Assembly (NCBI RefSeq): GCF_000971255.1
Contig: NZ_BBMC01000003.1
Coordinates: forward strand, 434,001 to 498,000
Length of the DNA stretch: 64,000 nt
Direction: 5' to 3'
Source: Demequina rhizosphaerae
GTDB taxonomy: Bacteria > Actinomycetota > Actinomycetes > Actinomycetales > Demequinaceae
The notes beneath the pieces were generated by a model. It saw nothing but the letters and a program-made list of their open reading frames with translations. It searched no databases and was not told the DNA's origin. Numbering within the stretch: the first letter of the stretch is position 1; the number at the start of each line of letters is the position of its first letter. A program made the position numbers and the translations under genes. This document shows positions 25,817 through 35,219 of the stretch, piece after piece.

Positions 25817-27298
25817 CTACTTCTTGCGGCCCCGCTTCTCGCGCACGCGCACCGAGATCTGGATGGGCGTGCCCTCGAAGCCGAAGTTCTCGCGCAGGCG
25901 TCGCTCGATGAAGCGGCGGTACTGCGGGTCGAGGAAGCCGGAGGCGAAGATGACGAAGCGCGGCGGGCGGGTCGCCGCCTGCGTCGCGAACAGGATCTTG
26001 GGCTGCTTGCCGCCGCGCACCGGGTGCGGGTGCTCCGCGACGAGCTCGCCGAGGAACGAGTTGAGACGACCCGTGGAGATGCGCTGGTCCCAGCTCGACA
26101 GCGCGAGCTCGAGCGCCGGGAGCAGGCGGTTCGTGTGCCAGCCGGTCTTGGCCGACAGGTTCACGCGCGGCACCCACGTGTGCTGTACCATGTCCTGCTC
26201 GATCGAGCGCTCGAGCATGAAGCGCTCGTCCTCGCCCACGAGGTCCCACTTGTTGTAGACGAAGATCATCGCGCGGCCGGCGTCGACCACCTGCTGCACG
26301 ACGCGCAGGTCCTGATCGGTGAGCGCCGCGGACGCGTCGAGCAGCACCAGCGCCACCTCGGCGCGCTCGATCGCGGTCTGCGTGCGCAGCGAGGCGTAGA
26401 AGTCCGCGCCCTTGGTCATGTGGACCCGGCGGCGGATGCCGGCGGTGTCGACCAGGGTCCACGGCCGGTCGCCGATCTCGACGATCTCGTCGACCGGGTC
26501 GCGCGTGGTGCCCGCGATCTCGTTGACGACGACGCGCTCCGCGCCGGCGAGCTTGTTGAGCAGCGACGACTTGCCGACGTTGGGGCGGCCGACGAGCGCG
26601 ATACGGCGCGGCGCGTGCTCGTCGATCTCGATCTGGTGCATCTCCTCGGGAAGCACCGCCATCGCGGCGTCGAGCAGGTCGCCCGTGCCGCGGCCGTGCA
26701 GCGCGGACACGGGGTACGGCTCGCCGAGACCCAGGTTCCACAGCGCGGCCGCCTCGAGCTCGCCCTGCGGGCCGTCGACCTTGTTGGCGGCCAGCACGAC
26801 GGGCTTGTCGGCCTTGCGCAGGAGGCGCACCACCTGCTCGTCGGTCGCGGTGGCGCCGACCACCGCGTCGACGACGAAGACGATCGCGTCCGCCATGTCG
26901 ATCGCGGCCTCGGCGGCCTGCGCGACGGACAGGTCGATGCCGGTGACGTTCTTCTCCCAGCCGCCGGTGTCGAGCAGCGTGAAGTCGCGGCCCGCCCACT
27001 CGGCGCGGTACGCGACGCGGTCGCGCGTGACGCCGGGGGTGTCCTCGACGACCGCGAGGCGCTTGCCGATGATGCGGTTGACGAGGGTCGACTTGCCGAC
27101 GTTGGGGCGGCCGACGATCGCGAGGACGGGCAGCGCCTCCTCGGTCTCGGGCAGCGCCTCGCCGGTCAGCTCGGCCAGGTCCTCGGGGGTGAGGTCGTAC
27201 TCGTCGAGGCCGGCGCGCAGCGCGGCCTCGCGGATCTCGTCGAGCGACTCGGGCGCGTCCGACTCGTGGGGCGCCGGAAGCGGCTGCTCGTCCGTCAT
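25817..27298 (-). CDS. der: Ribosome-assembly GTPase Der (EngA)
   Basis: 493 residues. About 50 acidic N-terminal residues (an actinobacterial extension) precede two tandem GTPase domains: [19 protein letters not shown], then [20 protein letters not shown], followed by the KH-like domain ending in [15 protein letters not shown]. Der assists 50S subunit maturation. ATG overlaps the plsC stop by four bases. Last gene of the aroH-tyrA-cmk-plsC-der operon. Confidence 0.97.
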   Translation of the reverse strand: MTDEQPLPAPHESDAPESLDEIREAALRAGLDEYDLTPEDLAELTGEALPETEEALPVLAIVGRPNVGKSTLVNRIIGKRLAVVEDTPGVTRDRVAYRAEWAGRDFTLLDTGGWEKNVTGIDLSVAQAAEAAIDMADAIVFVVDAVVGATATDEQVVRLLRKADKPVVLAANKVDGPQGELEAAALWNLGLGEPYPVSALHGRGTGDLLDAAMAVLPEEMHQIEIDEHAPRRIALVGRPNVGKSSLLNKLAGAERVVVNEIAGTTRDPVDEIVEIGDRPWTLVDTAGIRRRVHMTKGADFYASLRTQTAIERAEVALVLLDASAALTDQDLRVVQQVVDAGRAMIFVYNKWDLVGEDERFMLERSIEQDMVQHTWVPRVNLSAKTGWHTNRLLPALELALSSWDQRISTGRLNSFLGELVAEHPHPVRGGKQPKILFATQAATRPPRFVIFASGFLDPQYRRFIERRLRENFGFEGTPIQISVRVREKRGRKK

Positions 27299-27993
27299 GC
27301 GTGGTCCTTCTCTTCGCGCGTCTCGCGGCGCGGGTCGTCGAGCGGAAGCTCGAGGTCTGTCGTGTCAAGGGTACGTGTCACCTGGTCGCGCAGCGCCTCG
27401 GCGAGCCTCTCGGCCGCCCACGCCTGCTTCGCGCGGCCGCCGCGGACGTCCGCGGGCGGGGTGAGAACCATGGGCTCGCCGAACGCCACCAGCAGCCGCC
27501 GACCGGGCCGGGGCCACACGTTCACGGACTCGCCGGTGTGCCGCGAGCCGATGATCGCGGTCGGCACGACGGGCGCGCCGGACTGGATGGCGAGCCACGC
27601 GGCGCCGCCGTGGACGGCCTCCGCGGTGCCGCCGCCGCGCGTTCCCTCGGGGAACACGCCGATCACGTCGCCGCGGCGCAGCACGGCCAGGCCCTGCGCG
27701 AGGGCCTCGCGGCCGGACTCGCGCACGGTGATCTGCTGCGCGGCGTTGAGGATCGCGCCGAGCGGGCCGGACATCATGCCCTCGCGGATGAGGAAGTGCG
27801 AGCCGCGCGGGATGACGCCGTGCACGACCGGGCCGTCGATGAGGCCCACGTGGTTGCACACGACGATCGCGGCGCCCTCGGCCGGGACGTTGGCGCGGCC
27901 GCGCACCTCGGTGCGCCACAGCACACGCGCGAGGAACCGGCCCACCCAGCGGGACCAGCGCGGTCCCCAGCGGCTCGGGACGGGCGCGCTCAC
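27295..27993 (-). CDS. plsC: 1-acyl-sn-glycerol-3-phosphate acyltransferase (PlsC family)
   Basis: 232 residues from GTG 27993 (GTGA overlap with cmk). The acyltransferase motifs are NHVGLIDGP near residue 48 (the usual H-x4-D reads with Gly-Leu-Ile between) and FPEGTRGGG near residue 116. It adds a second acyl chain to make phosphatidic acid at the membrane. Its place between cmk and der is conserved in actinobacteria. Confidence 0.88.
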   Translation of the reverse strand: MSAPVPSRWGPRWSRWVGRFLARVLWRTEVRGRANVPAEGAAIVVCNHVGLIDGPVVHGVIPRGSHFLIREGMMSGPLGAILNAAQQITVRESGREALAQGLAVLRRGDVIGVFPEGTRGGGTAEAVHGGAAWLAIQSGAPVVPTAIIGSRHTGESVNVWPRPGRRLLVAFGEPMVLTPPADVRGGRAKQAWAAERLAEALRDQVTRTLDTTDLELPLDDPRRETREEKDHA

Positions 27994-28727
27994 TCCCCCG
28001 CCTCGTCGGCGGCCTCGGCCGCGGGGGCGTCCGCCGCATCGTCCCCGCTCTCGCCGCGGGTCTCGGCGACCAGGTCGAGCACGGCCTGGACGGCCTCCTC
28101 GATCGTGAGGTCGCTGGTGTCGAGCGTGTGGACGCCGTCCGCCGCGGTGTGGAACGAGACGACGGTCGCGTCCTTCTTGTCGCGGCCGAGCACGGCCTCG
28201 CGGACGGTGGCGACGTCCGCGCCCTCGCCGGCACGGCGGGCGACGCGGATCTCCTCGTCGGCGGTCATGAGGATGCGCACGTCGGCCTCGGGCGCGATGA
28301 TCGTGGTGATGTCGCGGCCCTCGGACACGATGCCGCGGCCCTCCGAGTAGCCGCCCTCGAGCTCCGACGCGATGACCTCGCGCTGCCAGTGGCCGAGCGC
28401 GGCGCGCGCCTCGAGGTTGGTCGCCACCTTGGAGACGGTGAGCGCGACGGCGTCGGAGCGGATGAGCGAGGACACGTCCTCGTCCTCGAGCAGCACGCGC
28501 GGGTTGCGCGGGTCGAGCACGAGGCCGACGTTCATGGTCTCCACCATGGCGGCGACGTCGGACTCGATGCCGAGGTCGACCCCCTCGCGCATGCACCACA
28601 GCGTGGCGACGCGGTAGGTGGCGCCCGTGTCGAAGTACGCGAGCTGGAGCCGGCGCGCGACCTCCTTGGCCACCGTCGACTTGCCGGTGCCCGCGGGCCC
28701 GTCGATCGCGATCGAGATTCCGGTCAT
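27990..28727 (-). CDS. cmk: Cytidylate kinase
   Basis: 245 residues. P-loop AIDGPAGTGKSTVAK at residue 8, then LAYFDTGATYR, DVSSLIRSD, GRGIVSEGRDITTIIAPEAD and RRAGEGADVATVREAV lid features. Phosphorylates CMP and dCMP. The C-terminal 30 residues are an Asp/Ala/Glu-rich tail containing a decamer copy read as Asp-Asp-Ala. ATG overlaps the tyrA stop (ATGA). Confidence 0.95.
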   Translation of the reverse strand: MTGISIAIDGPAGTGKSTVAKEVARRLQLAYFDTGATYRVATLWCMREGVDLGIESDVAAMVETMNVGLVLDPRNPRVLLEDEDVSSLIRSDAVALTVSKVATNLEARAALGHWQREVIASELEGGYSEGRGIVSEGRDITTIIAPEADVRILMTADEEIRVARRAGEGADVATVREAVLGRDKKDATVVSFHTAADGVHTLDTSDLTIEEAVQAVLDLVAETRGESGDDAADAPAAEAADEAGE

Positions 28728-29770
28728 GATGCAGCGATCTCCCAACCCTGCCGCTCGAGCGCCGCGACCAGGTCGGGCGCGCGCGAGGGCAGCACGTAGA
28801 GCGTCGTGAGTCCCACCGGCTGCCGCGGCGAGTGCTCGATGGCGATGTCCTCGACGTTGACGTCGACCTCGGCGGTGTGCGCGAGCAGGCGCAGGAGCTG
28901 GCCGGGGGTGTCGGGGACGATGACGGTGACCGGCGTCCAGTCGCGCGTGGCCCCGCCGTGCTTGCCGGGGATGCGCGCGGTCTCGAAGCGGCCGCGGTCG
29001 ATGAGGTCGGTGAGGGCCTCGCCGATGTCGTCGGCCTCCCTCACCTCCTCGAGGTCGGTGATGATGTGGTCGAGCGTCTCGACCAGGTGCCCGCGGTTGA
29101 GGCGCGCGATGTCCGCCCACATGCCGGGCAGCGAGCCCGCGATGCGGGTGACGTCGCGCAGGCCCTGGCCCGCGAGGGCGACGTCGTCGGCGTCGAGGAT
29201 GCCGAGCGCGGCCGCGACGGCCGATGCCGCGACCTGCGGCGCGTGCGAGACGCGGGCGACCGCCGCATCGTGCGCGTCCGCCTCCATCGTCACGACGTCG
29301 CACTGGAGCGCCTCGGGCACGCGCGCGACCAGCGCGATGGCGTCCTCGGTGGCTCCGTTGGGGCACAGCACCCACGGGCGCGCCTTGAACAGGTCGCCCT
29401 GCGCGCCCAGGCCGCCGGAGACCTCGCGGCCGGCCATCGGGTGCGAGCCGACGTAGCGGGACGATGCGCCGGTCGCGGTGGCCGCGGCGGCGATGGGGGC
29501 CTTGACGCTCGCGACGTCGGTGACGACGGCGTCCGGATAGCGGCCGAGCGCGGCCGCGACCACCGCGGCGGCGGCGGACGGCGGGACGGCGACGATGACG
29601 AGCTCGGGCTGCTCGGCGCCCGGCTCGCCACCGGCGCCGATCGAGCGCGCGAGGGCCTGCGCCTCGGCGTCGTTGTCCTCGATGGTGACGGTCCAGCCCT
29701 CGGCGGACAGGCCGATGCCGATGCTCGCGCCGATGAGTCCGGCGCCGATGACGTGCGTGCGGGGAGACAT
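28724..29770 (-). CDS. tyrA: Prephenate dehydrogenase with ACT domain
   Basis: 348 residues. NAD-binding HVIGAGLIGASIG at residue 6, then VGSHPMAGREVSG and HAPQVAASAVAAAL near residues 120-190 (prephenate binding). A C-terminal ACT domain from about residue 275 (VTVIVPDTPGQLLRLLAHT) is probably the tyrosine-sensing part. Converts prephenate to 4-hydroxyphenylpyruvate. Follows the chorismate mutase by 7 bp, so consecutive steps of tyrosine synthesis are co-transcribed. Contains a decamer copy read as Ala-Ser-Ser. Confidence 0.93.
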   Translation of the reverse strand: MSPRTHVIGAGLIGASIGIGLSAEGWTVTIEDNDAEAQALARSIGAGGEPGAEQPELVIVAVPPSAAAAVVAAALGRYPDAVVTDVASVKAPIAAAATATGASSRYVGSHPMAGREVSGGLGAQGDLFKARPWVLCPNGATEDAIALVARVPEALQCDVVTMEADAHDAAVARVSHAPQVAASAVAAALGILDADDVALAGQGLRDVTRIAGSLPGMWADIARLNRGHLVETLDHIITDLEEVREADDIGEALTDLIDRGRFETARIPGKHGGATRDWTPVTVIVPDTPGQLLRLLAHTAEVDVNVEDIAIEHSPRQPVGLTTLYVLPSRAPDLVAALERQGWEIAAS

Positions 29771-29777
29771 GCCGCTC

Positions 29778-30140
29778 CTACTGGGCCAGGTCGCGGCGCA
29801 GCTTGACCGCGTCGCGCAGGTACACATGGGCGACCTCGTCGCGGGGCCGGTCGAGGTACGCGTGCATCATCACGCGCACGACCAGCGGGAGCGCGCCCGG
29901 GACGGCCATCTCCTGCGCGCACATGAGCGGCACGGCGCCGAAGCCCATGGTGCGGGCGGCCGCGGCCGGGAAGTCGCTCACGATGTCCGGGGTGCACGTG
30001 AAGACCACCGAGATGAGGTCGTCGGTCGAGAGCGAGTTCTCCCGCATCATCGCGTCCACCAGCTCGGTCGTGCGGTCGTGCAGGTGCTCCTTCTCGTCGC
30101 GGTCCAGGGTGATGGCGCCACGGATCGCTCGGATCGTCAT
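29778..30140 (-). CDS. aroH: Chorismate mutase, AroH type
   Basis: 120 residues. Matches the trimeric Bacillus-type AroH: RAIRGAITLDRDEKEHLHDR, NSLSTDDLISVVFTCTPD, DFPAAAARTMGF, VPLMCAQEMAVPGALP and VRVMMHAYLD. Rearranges chorismate to prephenate. Start ATG 30140 is preferred over an in-frame ATG nine bases upstream because TACGAT lies 7 nt before it (leaderless). First gene of the aroH-der operon. Confidence 0.92.
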   Translation of the reverse strand: MTIRAIRGAITLDRDEKEHLHDRTTELVDAMMRENSLSTDDLISVVFTCTPDIVSDFPAAAARTMGFGAVPLMCAQEMAVPGALPLVVRVMMHAYLDRPRDEVAHVYLRDAVKLRRDLAQ

Positions 30141-30147
30141 GGCGACC

Positions 30148-30153
30148 ATCGTA
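30148..30153 (-). promoter_or_regulatory. -10 box, leaderless aroH
   Basis: TACGAT on the minus strand, 7 nt before ATG 30140; it excludes the alternative upstream start, which would lie within the box. Confidence 0.55.
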
Positions 30154-30187
30154 TCGGTCGCGGGGGTCCCTCCCGGGCCCCTGCCGG

Positions 30188-30937
30188 CTACATGCCGGCG
30201 GCGTCCATGAGGCGGCCGACGTCCACCGGGCCCAGCTGGCGGACCTCGCCGGGCGCGAGGGTGCCCAGACGGATCGGGCCGAACTGCGTGCGCACGAGCT
30301 CGAGGACGGGGTGGCCCATCTGGTCGAGCATGCGGCGCACGATGCGGTTGCGGCCCTCGTGGAGCTCGACCTGCACGAGCGACGAGTCCTGGGTGACGTC
30401 GAGGATGTGGCAGGCGGTCGCGCGCACGGGACCGTCGTCGAGCTCGATGCCCTCCTTGAGGTGCGTGCACAGGTGCTTGGAGACGCGGCCGCGCACCTTG
30501 GCGACGTAGACCTTGGACACGCCGTGCGTGGGGTGCGCGAGGCGGTTGGCCAGGTCGCCGTCGTTGGTGAGGAGGATGAGGCCCGTGGTCTCCGCGTCGA
30601 GGCGGCCCACGTGGAAGAGGCGCTCGTCGTACTGCTGCACGAACTGGTCGAGCGCGGGGCGGCCCTGCGGGTCGCTCATCGTGCTCACCACGCCGAAGGG
30701 CTTGTTGAGCACCACGGTGACGTGGCTCGCGTCGACGGCGATGCGCTCGCCGTCGACCTCGATCACGACTTCCTCGGGCACGACGCGCACGCCGAGCTGG
30801 TCGACCACCTCGCCGTCGACCTTGACGCGGCCGGCCTCGATGAGGTCCTCGCACTTGCGCCGCGAGCCGACGCCCGCGGACGCGAGCACCTTCTGCAGCC
30901 GGATGCCCTCGGGGCGGTGGATCTCGAGCTCGGCCAT
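30188..30937 (-). CDS. rluB: 23S rRNA pseudouridine synthase RluB/RsuA family
   Basis: 249 residues. An N-terminal S4 RNA-binding domain (IRLQKVLASAGVGSRRKCED, then LIEAGRVKVDG) is followed by a RsuA/RluB/E/F catalytic domain with the active aspartate in HVGRLDAETTGLILLTNDG and the motif EGRNRIVRRMLDQMGHPV. Modifies 23S rRNA. ATG shares one base with the scpB stop (TGATG). Conserved position downstream of scpAB. Confidence 0.93.
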   Translation of the reverse strand: MAELEIHRPEGIRLQKVLASAGVGSRRKCEDLIEAGRVKVDGEVVDQLGVRVVPEEVVIEVDGERIAVDASHVTVVLNKPFGVVSTMSDPQGRPALDQFVQQYDERLFHVGRLDAETTGLILLTNDGDLANRLAHPTHGVSKVYVAKVRGRVSKHLCTHLKEGIELDDGPVRATACHILDVTQDSSLVQVELHEGRNRIVRRMLDQMGHPVLELVRTQFGPIRLGTLAPGEVRQLGPVDVGRLMDAAGM

Positions 30938-31482
30938 CAGCGGCCCTCCCCATCGATGTCGGCGAGGTCGGGAAGGTACGGCGCGAGCGGCGGCAGGTCG
31001 TCGAGCGTGGACAGGCCCATGCGCTCGAGGAACTCCGTCGACGTGCCGTAGAGGACGGCGCCCGCGCTCTCCCCCACCTCGGTCACGAGCCCGCGCGCGG
31101 CGAGCGTCTTCATGACGGAGTCGACGTTGACCCCGCGGATCTGCGACACCTGGCCGCGGGTCACGGGCTGGCGGTACGCGACGACCGCGAGGGTCTCGAG
31201 CGCCGCCTGCGACAGGCGGGCCGACTGGCCCTCGACGATGAAGCGGCCGACGACGTCCGCGAACAGCCGCGACGAGTAGACACGCCAGCCGCCGTCGACC
31301 TCGCGCAGCTCGAAGCCGCGCGGCGCCTCGGGGTCGGCGTACTCGTCGCGCAGGGACTCGAGCGCCGCGGTGACGTCCGCGACCGGGACCTCGACGGCGG
31401 CGGCGAGCTCCGCGGCGGGCACGGGCTCGTCGACGACCATGAGCACGGCCTCGAGCGCGCCACGCAGGGCTGCAGGGTTCAC
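30937..31482 (-). CDS. scpB: Segregation and condensation protein B
   Basis: 181 residues of tandem winged-helix type: ALEAVLMVVDEPVPAAELA, the signature LSQAALETLAVVAYRQPVTRG, then QVSQIRGVNVDSVMKTLAARGL. It dimerises and binds ScpA in the SMC condensin complex. GTG start overlaps the scpA stop (GTGA). Confidence 0.95.
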   Translation of the reverse strand: MNPAALRGALEAVLMVVDEPVPAAELAAAVEVPVADVTAALESLRDEYADPEAPRGFELREVDGGWRVYSSRLFADVVGRFIVEGQSARLSQAALETLAVVAYRQPVTRGQVSQIRGVNVDSVMKTLAARGLVTEVGESAGAVLYGTSTEFLERMGLSTLDDLPPLAPYLPDLADIDGEGR

Positions 31483-32339
31483 GGCCTCTCCTCACCGGGT
31501 GCGGCCGCGATCCCCGCGGCCTCGGAGGCGACGCCCATCGCATCGTCCTCGTCGAACTCCGCCGACACCTCGACGGCGGACTCGCCGCCGGTCCACCGGA
31601 CCGTCAGCTCGCCGAGGGAGCGTACCTGATCGAAGGCCACCACGGCCTCGCGGAACAGCTCGAGCAGCGCGAGGAAGCGCGCCACCACGACTCCGGTGCT
31701 GCCGGCGTCCCGCACGAGCGACCGGAACGACACGGCACCCTCGCGCTGCAGCCGGTTGGTGATGACCGCGGCCTGCTCCCGCACGCTCACGGCGGGGTTG
31801 TGCAGGTGGGCGATGCTCACGGAGGGGGCCGCCTTGGGCTGGAGCGCGTGCGCGGCGAGCTGCGCGAGCATCTCCGGCGTCGCGGTCCACACGAGCTCGG
31901 GCAGCAGCATCGCGAACTGCGGCTCGAGCGGGACGTCGCGCGGCACACGGCGCGGCGCGGACAGCAGCTCCGCGAAGCCGGCCGCGGCCTGCTTGAACGC
32001 GCGGTACTGGAGGAGGCGGGCGAACAGCAGGTCGCGCGCCTCGAGCAGCTCGAGGTCCTCGACGTCGTCGACCTCGCCCTGCGGCAGCAGGCGCGCGGCC
32101 TTGAGGTCGAGCAGCGTCGCGGCGACCACGAGGAACTCCGAGGCCTGCGACAGGTCCCAGTCGTCCTCGTGCGACGCGATGGTCGCGAGGAAGTCGTCGG
32201 TGACCCGCGCGAGCGCGACCTCGGTGATCTCCAGCTGGTGCTTGGAGATGAGGCTGAGGAGCAGGTCGAAGGGCCCCTCGAAGTTGTCGAGGTGGACCTC
32301 GAACCCCTTCGAGGACTCGGTCGCGACCTCGGCGGTCAC
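31479..32339 (-). CDS. scpA: Segregation and condensation protein A
   Basis: 286 residues: kleisin N-terminus FEVHLDNFEGPFDLLLSLIS, the region LSQASEFLVVAATLLDLKAARLL (first 20: SQASEFLVVAATLLDLKAAR), and a C-terminal winged helix (VVARFLALLELFREAVVAFD). Bridges SMC heads with ScpB. GTG start one base after the parA stop. The acidic C-terminus holds a decamer copy (Asp-Asp-Ala). Confidence 0.94.
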   Translation of the reverse strand: MTAEVATESSKGFEVHLDNFEGPFDLLLSLISKHQLEITEVALARVTDDFLATIASHEDDWDLSQASEFLVVAATLLDLKAARLLPQGEVDDVEDLELLEARDLLFARLLQYRAFKQAAAGFAELLSAPRRVPRDVPLEPQFAMLLPELVWTATPEMLAQLAAHALQPKAAPSVSIAHLHNPAVSVREQAAVITNRLQREGAVSFRSLVRDAGSTGVVVARFLALLELFREAVVAFDQVRSLGELTVRWTGGESAVEVSAEFDEDDAMGVASEAAGIAAAPGEERP

Positions 32340-32340
32340 G

Positions 32341-33156
32341 CTAGGCGGCGACCCCGCGCGCCACGAGCTCGCACGCGAGCTGACGGTAGGCCTCGGCGCC
32401 GGCGTGCGACGGGGCGAACGTGGTGATGGGCTCCGCGGCGACGGTCGCGTCGGGGAACTTCACGGTGCGGTGGATCATCGTCTCGGTGACCTGGTCGCCG
32501 AACGCGTCGCGAACCCGCTCGACGACCTCCTGCGCGTGCAGCGTGCGGCCGTCGTACAGCGTCGGCACGATCGCGTCGATGGTGAGGCGCGTGTTGAGGC
32601 GGTCCTGCACCTTGCGGATGGTGTCGACGAGCAGCTTGACGCCGCGCATCGCGAAGTACTCGGCGGCCAGCGGGATGACGACGCCGTGCGCGGCGACGAG
32701 CGCGTTGACGGTGAGCAGGCCGAGCGACGGCTGGCAGTCGATGAGGATCGCGTCGTAGTCGTCGAGCACCGGGCGCAGCGCGCGGGCGAGCGCGCTCTCG
32801 CGGGCGACCTCGCCGACGAGCTGGACCTCGGCGGCCGACAGGTCGATGTTGGCGGGCAGCAGGTCGAGTCCCGGCACCTTGGTCTCGAGGATGACCTCGC
32901 GGGTGGAGACGCCGGTCTCCATGAGCAGGTTGTAGACCGTGCTCTCGAGCGCGTCGGCGTTGATCCCGAGCGCGGCCGAGGCGGCGCCCTGCGGGTCGAA
33001 GTCGATGAGGAGCACCTTGCGCCCGTACTCGGCGAGCGCGGCGGCGAGGTTGACCGACGTGGTGGTCTTGCCCACCCCGCCCTTCTGGTTGCACAGCGCG
33101 ACGACGCGCGCGGGACCGTGGCTGGGAAGGGGTTCGGGTGCAGGGAAGTCGGTCAC
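32341..33156 (-). CDS. ParA/Soj-family ATPase
   Basis: 271 residues. Deviant Walker A NQKGGVGKTTTSVNLAAALA near residue 24, Walker A' VLLIDFDPQG and Walker B ILIDCQPSLG. No parB lies beside it, so it is the scp-linked ParA paralogue found in many actinobacteria rather than the oriC ParA. It may help position chromosomes or condensin (inference). GTG start with TAGGGT 6 nt upstream (leaderless). Confidence 0.9.
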   Translation of the reverse strand: MTDFPAPEPLPSHGPARVVALCNQKGGVGKTTTSVNLAAALAEYGRKVLLIDFDPQGAASAALGINADALESTVYNLLMETGVSTREVILETKVPGLDLLPANIDLSAAEVQLVGEVARESALARALRPVLDDYDAILIDCQPSLGLLTVNALVAAHGVVIPLAAEYFAMRGVKLLVDTIRKVQDRLNTRLTIDAIVPTLYDGRTLHAQEVVERVRDAFGDQVTETMIHRTVKFPDATVAAEPITTFAPSHAGAEAYRQLACELVARGVAA

Positions 33157-33162
33157 GCGCCA

Positions 33163-33168
33163 ACCCTA
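33163..33168 (-). promoter_or_regulatory. -10 box, leaderless parA
   Basis: TAGGGT on the minus strand 6 nt before GTG 33156, in the 32-bp gap after xerD. Confidence 0.55.
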
Positions 33169-33188
33169 CCGCCTGGTTGCGGCCGTTC

Positions 33189-34106
33189 TCAGCGGGCGCG
33201 CGGGTGCGTCGCGGCGTACACCTCGCGCAGCGTGTCGCGCGTGACGAGCGTGTAGATCTGGGTGGTCGTGACCGAGGCGTGGCCCAGCAGCTCCTGGACG
33301 ACGCGGACGTCGGCGCCGCCGTTGAGCAGGTGCGTCGCGAACGAGTGCCGCAGCGTGTGGGGCGACACGTCCTCGACCCCGGCGCGCTCGGCCGCGACGC
33401 GCAGGATGGCCCACGCGGACTGGCGCGACAGCCGCCCGCCGCGGGTGTTGAGGAACAGCGCGGGCGTGCCGCGGCCGGCCTGGGCGAGCGGCCCACGGGC
33501 GCGCACCAGGTACGCGTCGAGCGCGTCGACGGCGTAGCCTCCCACGGGGACGATGCGCTCCTTGCGGCCCTTGCCCCGCAGCAGGACGGTCTCCTCGCCG
33601 CGGTCGAGGACCACGTCGTCGACGTCGAGGCCGACCGCCTCCGAGATGCGGGCGCCGGTCGCGTAGACGAGCTCGAGCAGGGCGCGGTCGCGCAGCGGCG
33701 CCGGGCCGTCGCCGGTCCCGGCCTGCGCGAGGATCCGGTCCACCTCGTCGGTGCTGATGGCCTTGGGCAGGCGCTTGGGGATCGCGCGGGGCTTGACCTG
33801 CGCCGAGGGATCTCCGGCGGTCCACCCCTCGAGGACCGCGAAGCGATGCCACCCGCGCACCGCGACCACGGTGCGGGAGGCCGATGCGGGAGCCAGGGCG
33901 CGGCCGCCGTCCTCGCCGGTGCTGACGCCCTGGGCGAAGGCGGCGACGTCTTCGCGGGTGACGTCCTTGAGGTCCGCGAGGCCGCGCGCGGCCAGGAAGG
34001 TGGCGTAGCGGTCGAGGTCGCGACGGTACGCGGCGACGGTGTTCGGGCTCAGCCCGCGCTCCACGGCGACGTGCGCGAGGTACGCGTCACGCTGCCGTTC
34101 GAGCAT
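33189..34106 (-). CDS. xerD: Tyrosine recombinase XerD
   Basis: 305 residues. SAM-like N-terminal domain ([20 protein letters not shown]) and catalytic domain with Arg in [18 protein letters not shown] (His-x-x-Arg), His in [13 protein letters not shown] and the nucleophile Tyr in the same segment. Resolves chromosome dimers at dif. The place next to parA-scpAB is typical of XerD. Start ATG 34106; two bases separate it from the ctaB stop. Contains one decamer copy (Arg-Ile-Val). Confidence 0.93.
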   Translation of the reverse strand: MLERQRDAYLAHVAVERGLSPNTVAAYRRDLDRYATFLAARGLADLKDVTREDVAAFAQGVSTGEDGGRALAPASASRTVVAVRGWHRFAVLEGWTAGDPSAQVKPRAIPKRLPKAISTDEVDRILAQAGTGDGPAPLRDRALLELVYATGARISEAVGLDVDDVVLDRGEETVLLRGKGRKERIVPVGGYAVDALDAYLVRARGPLAQAGRGTPALFLNTRGGRLSRQSAWAILRVAAERAGVEDVSPHTLRHSFATHLLNGGADVRVVQELLGHASVTTTQIYTLVTRDTLREVYAATHPRAR

Positions 34107-34108
34107 CG

Positions 34109-35062
34109 TCAGCGGACCGACAGCACGTCGGTGAGGAAGGGGTCCACCATGACCGCGGCGAACACGATCGAGAGGTACGTGATCGAGTCGCGGAACAGCC
34201 GCATCTCGTGGAGCTTCGACTCCCCCGCGCGCGAGCGGCGGTACATGCGCACGCAGCCGGCGAGGAACCAGGCGCCCGCGGCGGCGGCGACGCCGACGTA
34301 CACCCATGTCATGCCCGCGACCCAGGCGAGCGCGAGGGTGGTGGCGACCATCGCGGCCGCGTAGCCGATCATCTCGATCGCGACCGTGCGGGCCGGCGCG
34401 ATCACGGGCAGCATCGGCACGCGCGCGTTCTCGTAGTCGCCGCGGAACTTCATCGACAGCGGCCAGTAGTGCGGCGGCGTCCAGAAGAAGATGATGAGGA
34501 ACAGCAGGAACGGCGTCCACGCGAGCTCGTTGGTGACGGCCGCCCAACCGATGAGGACCGGCATGCAGCCCGCGATGCCGCCCCACACGATGTTCTGCGC
34601 GGTGCGGCGCTTGAGGATCATCGTGTAGCCGACGACGTAGCCGAGGATCGCGAGCACCGACAGCACCGCGGCGAGCGGCGAGCCCACGACGAGCCAGAAC
34701 CACAGCGTCGAGACCACCGACAGCACCCACGCGAAGACGAGCGCGCCGCGCTCGGACACCGCGCCGGTCACGAGGGGTCGGCGACGGGTGCGCTTCATCA
34801 CCGCGTCGATGTCGCGGTCGAGGTAGCTGTTGAAGACCTGGGCGCCGCCCGCGGACAGCGAGCCGCCGATGAGCGTGCCCGCCAGCAGCCCCAGCGAGGG
34901 CCAGCCGTCGGCGGCGAGGACCATGGTGGGGATGGTGGTGACGAGCAGCAGCTCGATGATGCGGGGCTTGGTCAGCGCGACGTACGCTCCGATGGTCGCC
35001 ATCACCCGGCGGGGGGCCGCGACGGGCACGGCGGCATGAGCCTCGGGGGTGGCGATCGGCAT
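34109..35062 (-). CDS. ctaB: Protoheme IX farnesyltransferase (heme O synthase)
   Basis: 317 residues, nine hydrophobic segments. Prenyltransferase motifs: [19 protein letters not shown] (first Asp-rich motif) and the later [20 protein letters not shown]. Farnesylates heme B to heme O for cytochrome oxidase. ATG 35062 is chosen over a GTG-type start eight codons upstream because TACACT lies 7 nt before it. Confidence 0.95.
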   Translation of the reverse strand: MPIATPEAHAAVPVAAPRRVMATIGAYVALTKPRIIELLLVTTIPTMVLAADGWPSLGLLAGTLIGGSLSAGGAQVFNSYLDRDIDAVMKRTRRRPLVTGAVSERGALVFAWVLSVVSTLWFWLVVGSPLAAVLSVLAILGYVVGYTMILKRRTAQNIVWGGIAGCMPVLIGWAAVTNELAWTPFLLFLIIFFWTPPHYWPLSMKFRGDYENARVPMLPVIAPARTVAIEMIGYAAAMVATTLALAWVAGMTWVYVGVAAAAGAWFLAGCVRMYRRSRAGESKLHEMRLFRDSITYLSIVFAAVMVDPFLTDVLSVR

Positions 35063-35069
35063 GCGGACA

Positions 35070-35075
35070 AGTGTA
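35070..35075 (-). promoter_or_regulatory. -10 box, leaderless ctaB
   Basis: TACACT on the minus strand 7 nt before ATG 35062; divergent from the tkt promoter region. Confidence 0.55.
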
Positions 35076-35177
35076 ACCGCGCGCACCGGGACCAGGGTCC
35101 GTGGTGGGCTCGTCCCGACGCGTGAGATGGCACCGCTCCCAGAAATGTGAACGTACTACAAAGCCGCCCGGCCCTTG

Positions 35178-35183
35178 TAGGCT
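35178..35183 (+). promoter_or_regulatory. Candidate -10 box of tkt
   Basis: TAGGCT 36 nt before the GTG start. The -35 is not distinct. RBS GAGGGAG lies at 35206-35212. Confidence 0.45.
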
Positions 35184-35219
35184 GACCCCCGTACCCGATA
35201 CCTGTCGAGGGAGACACCT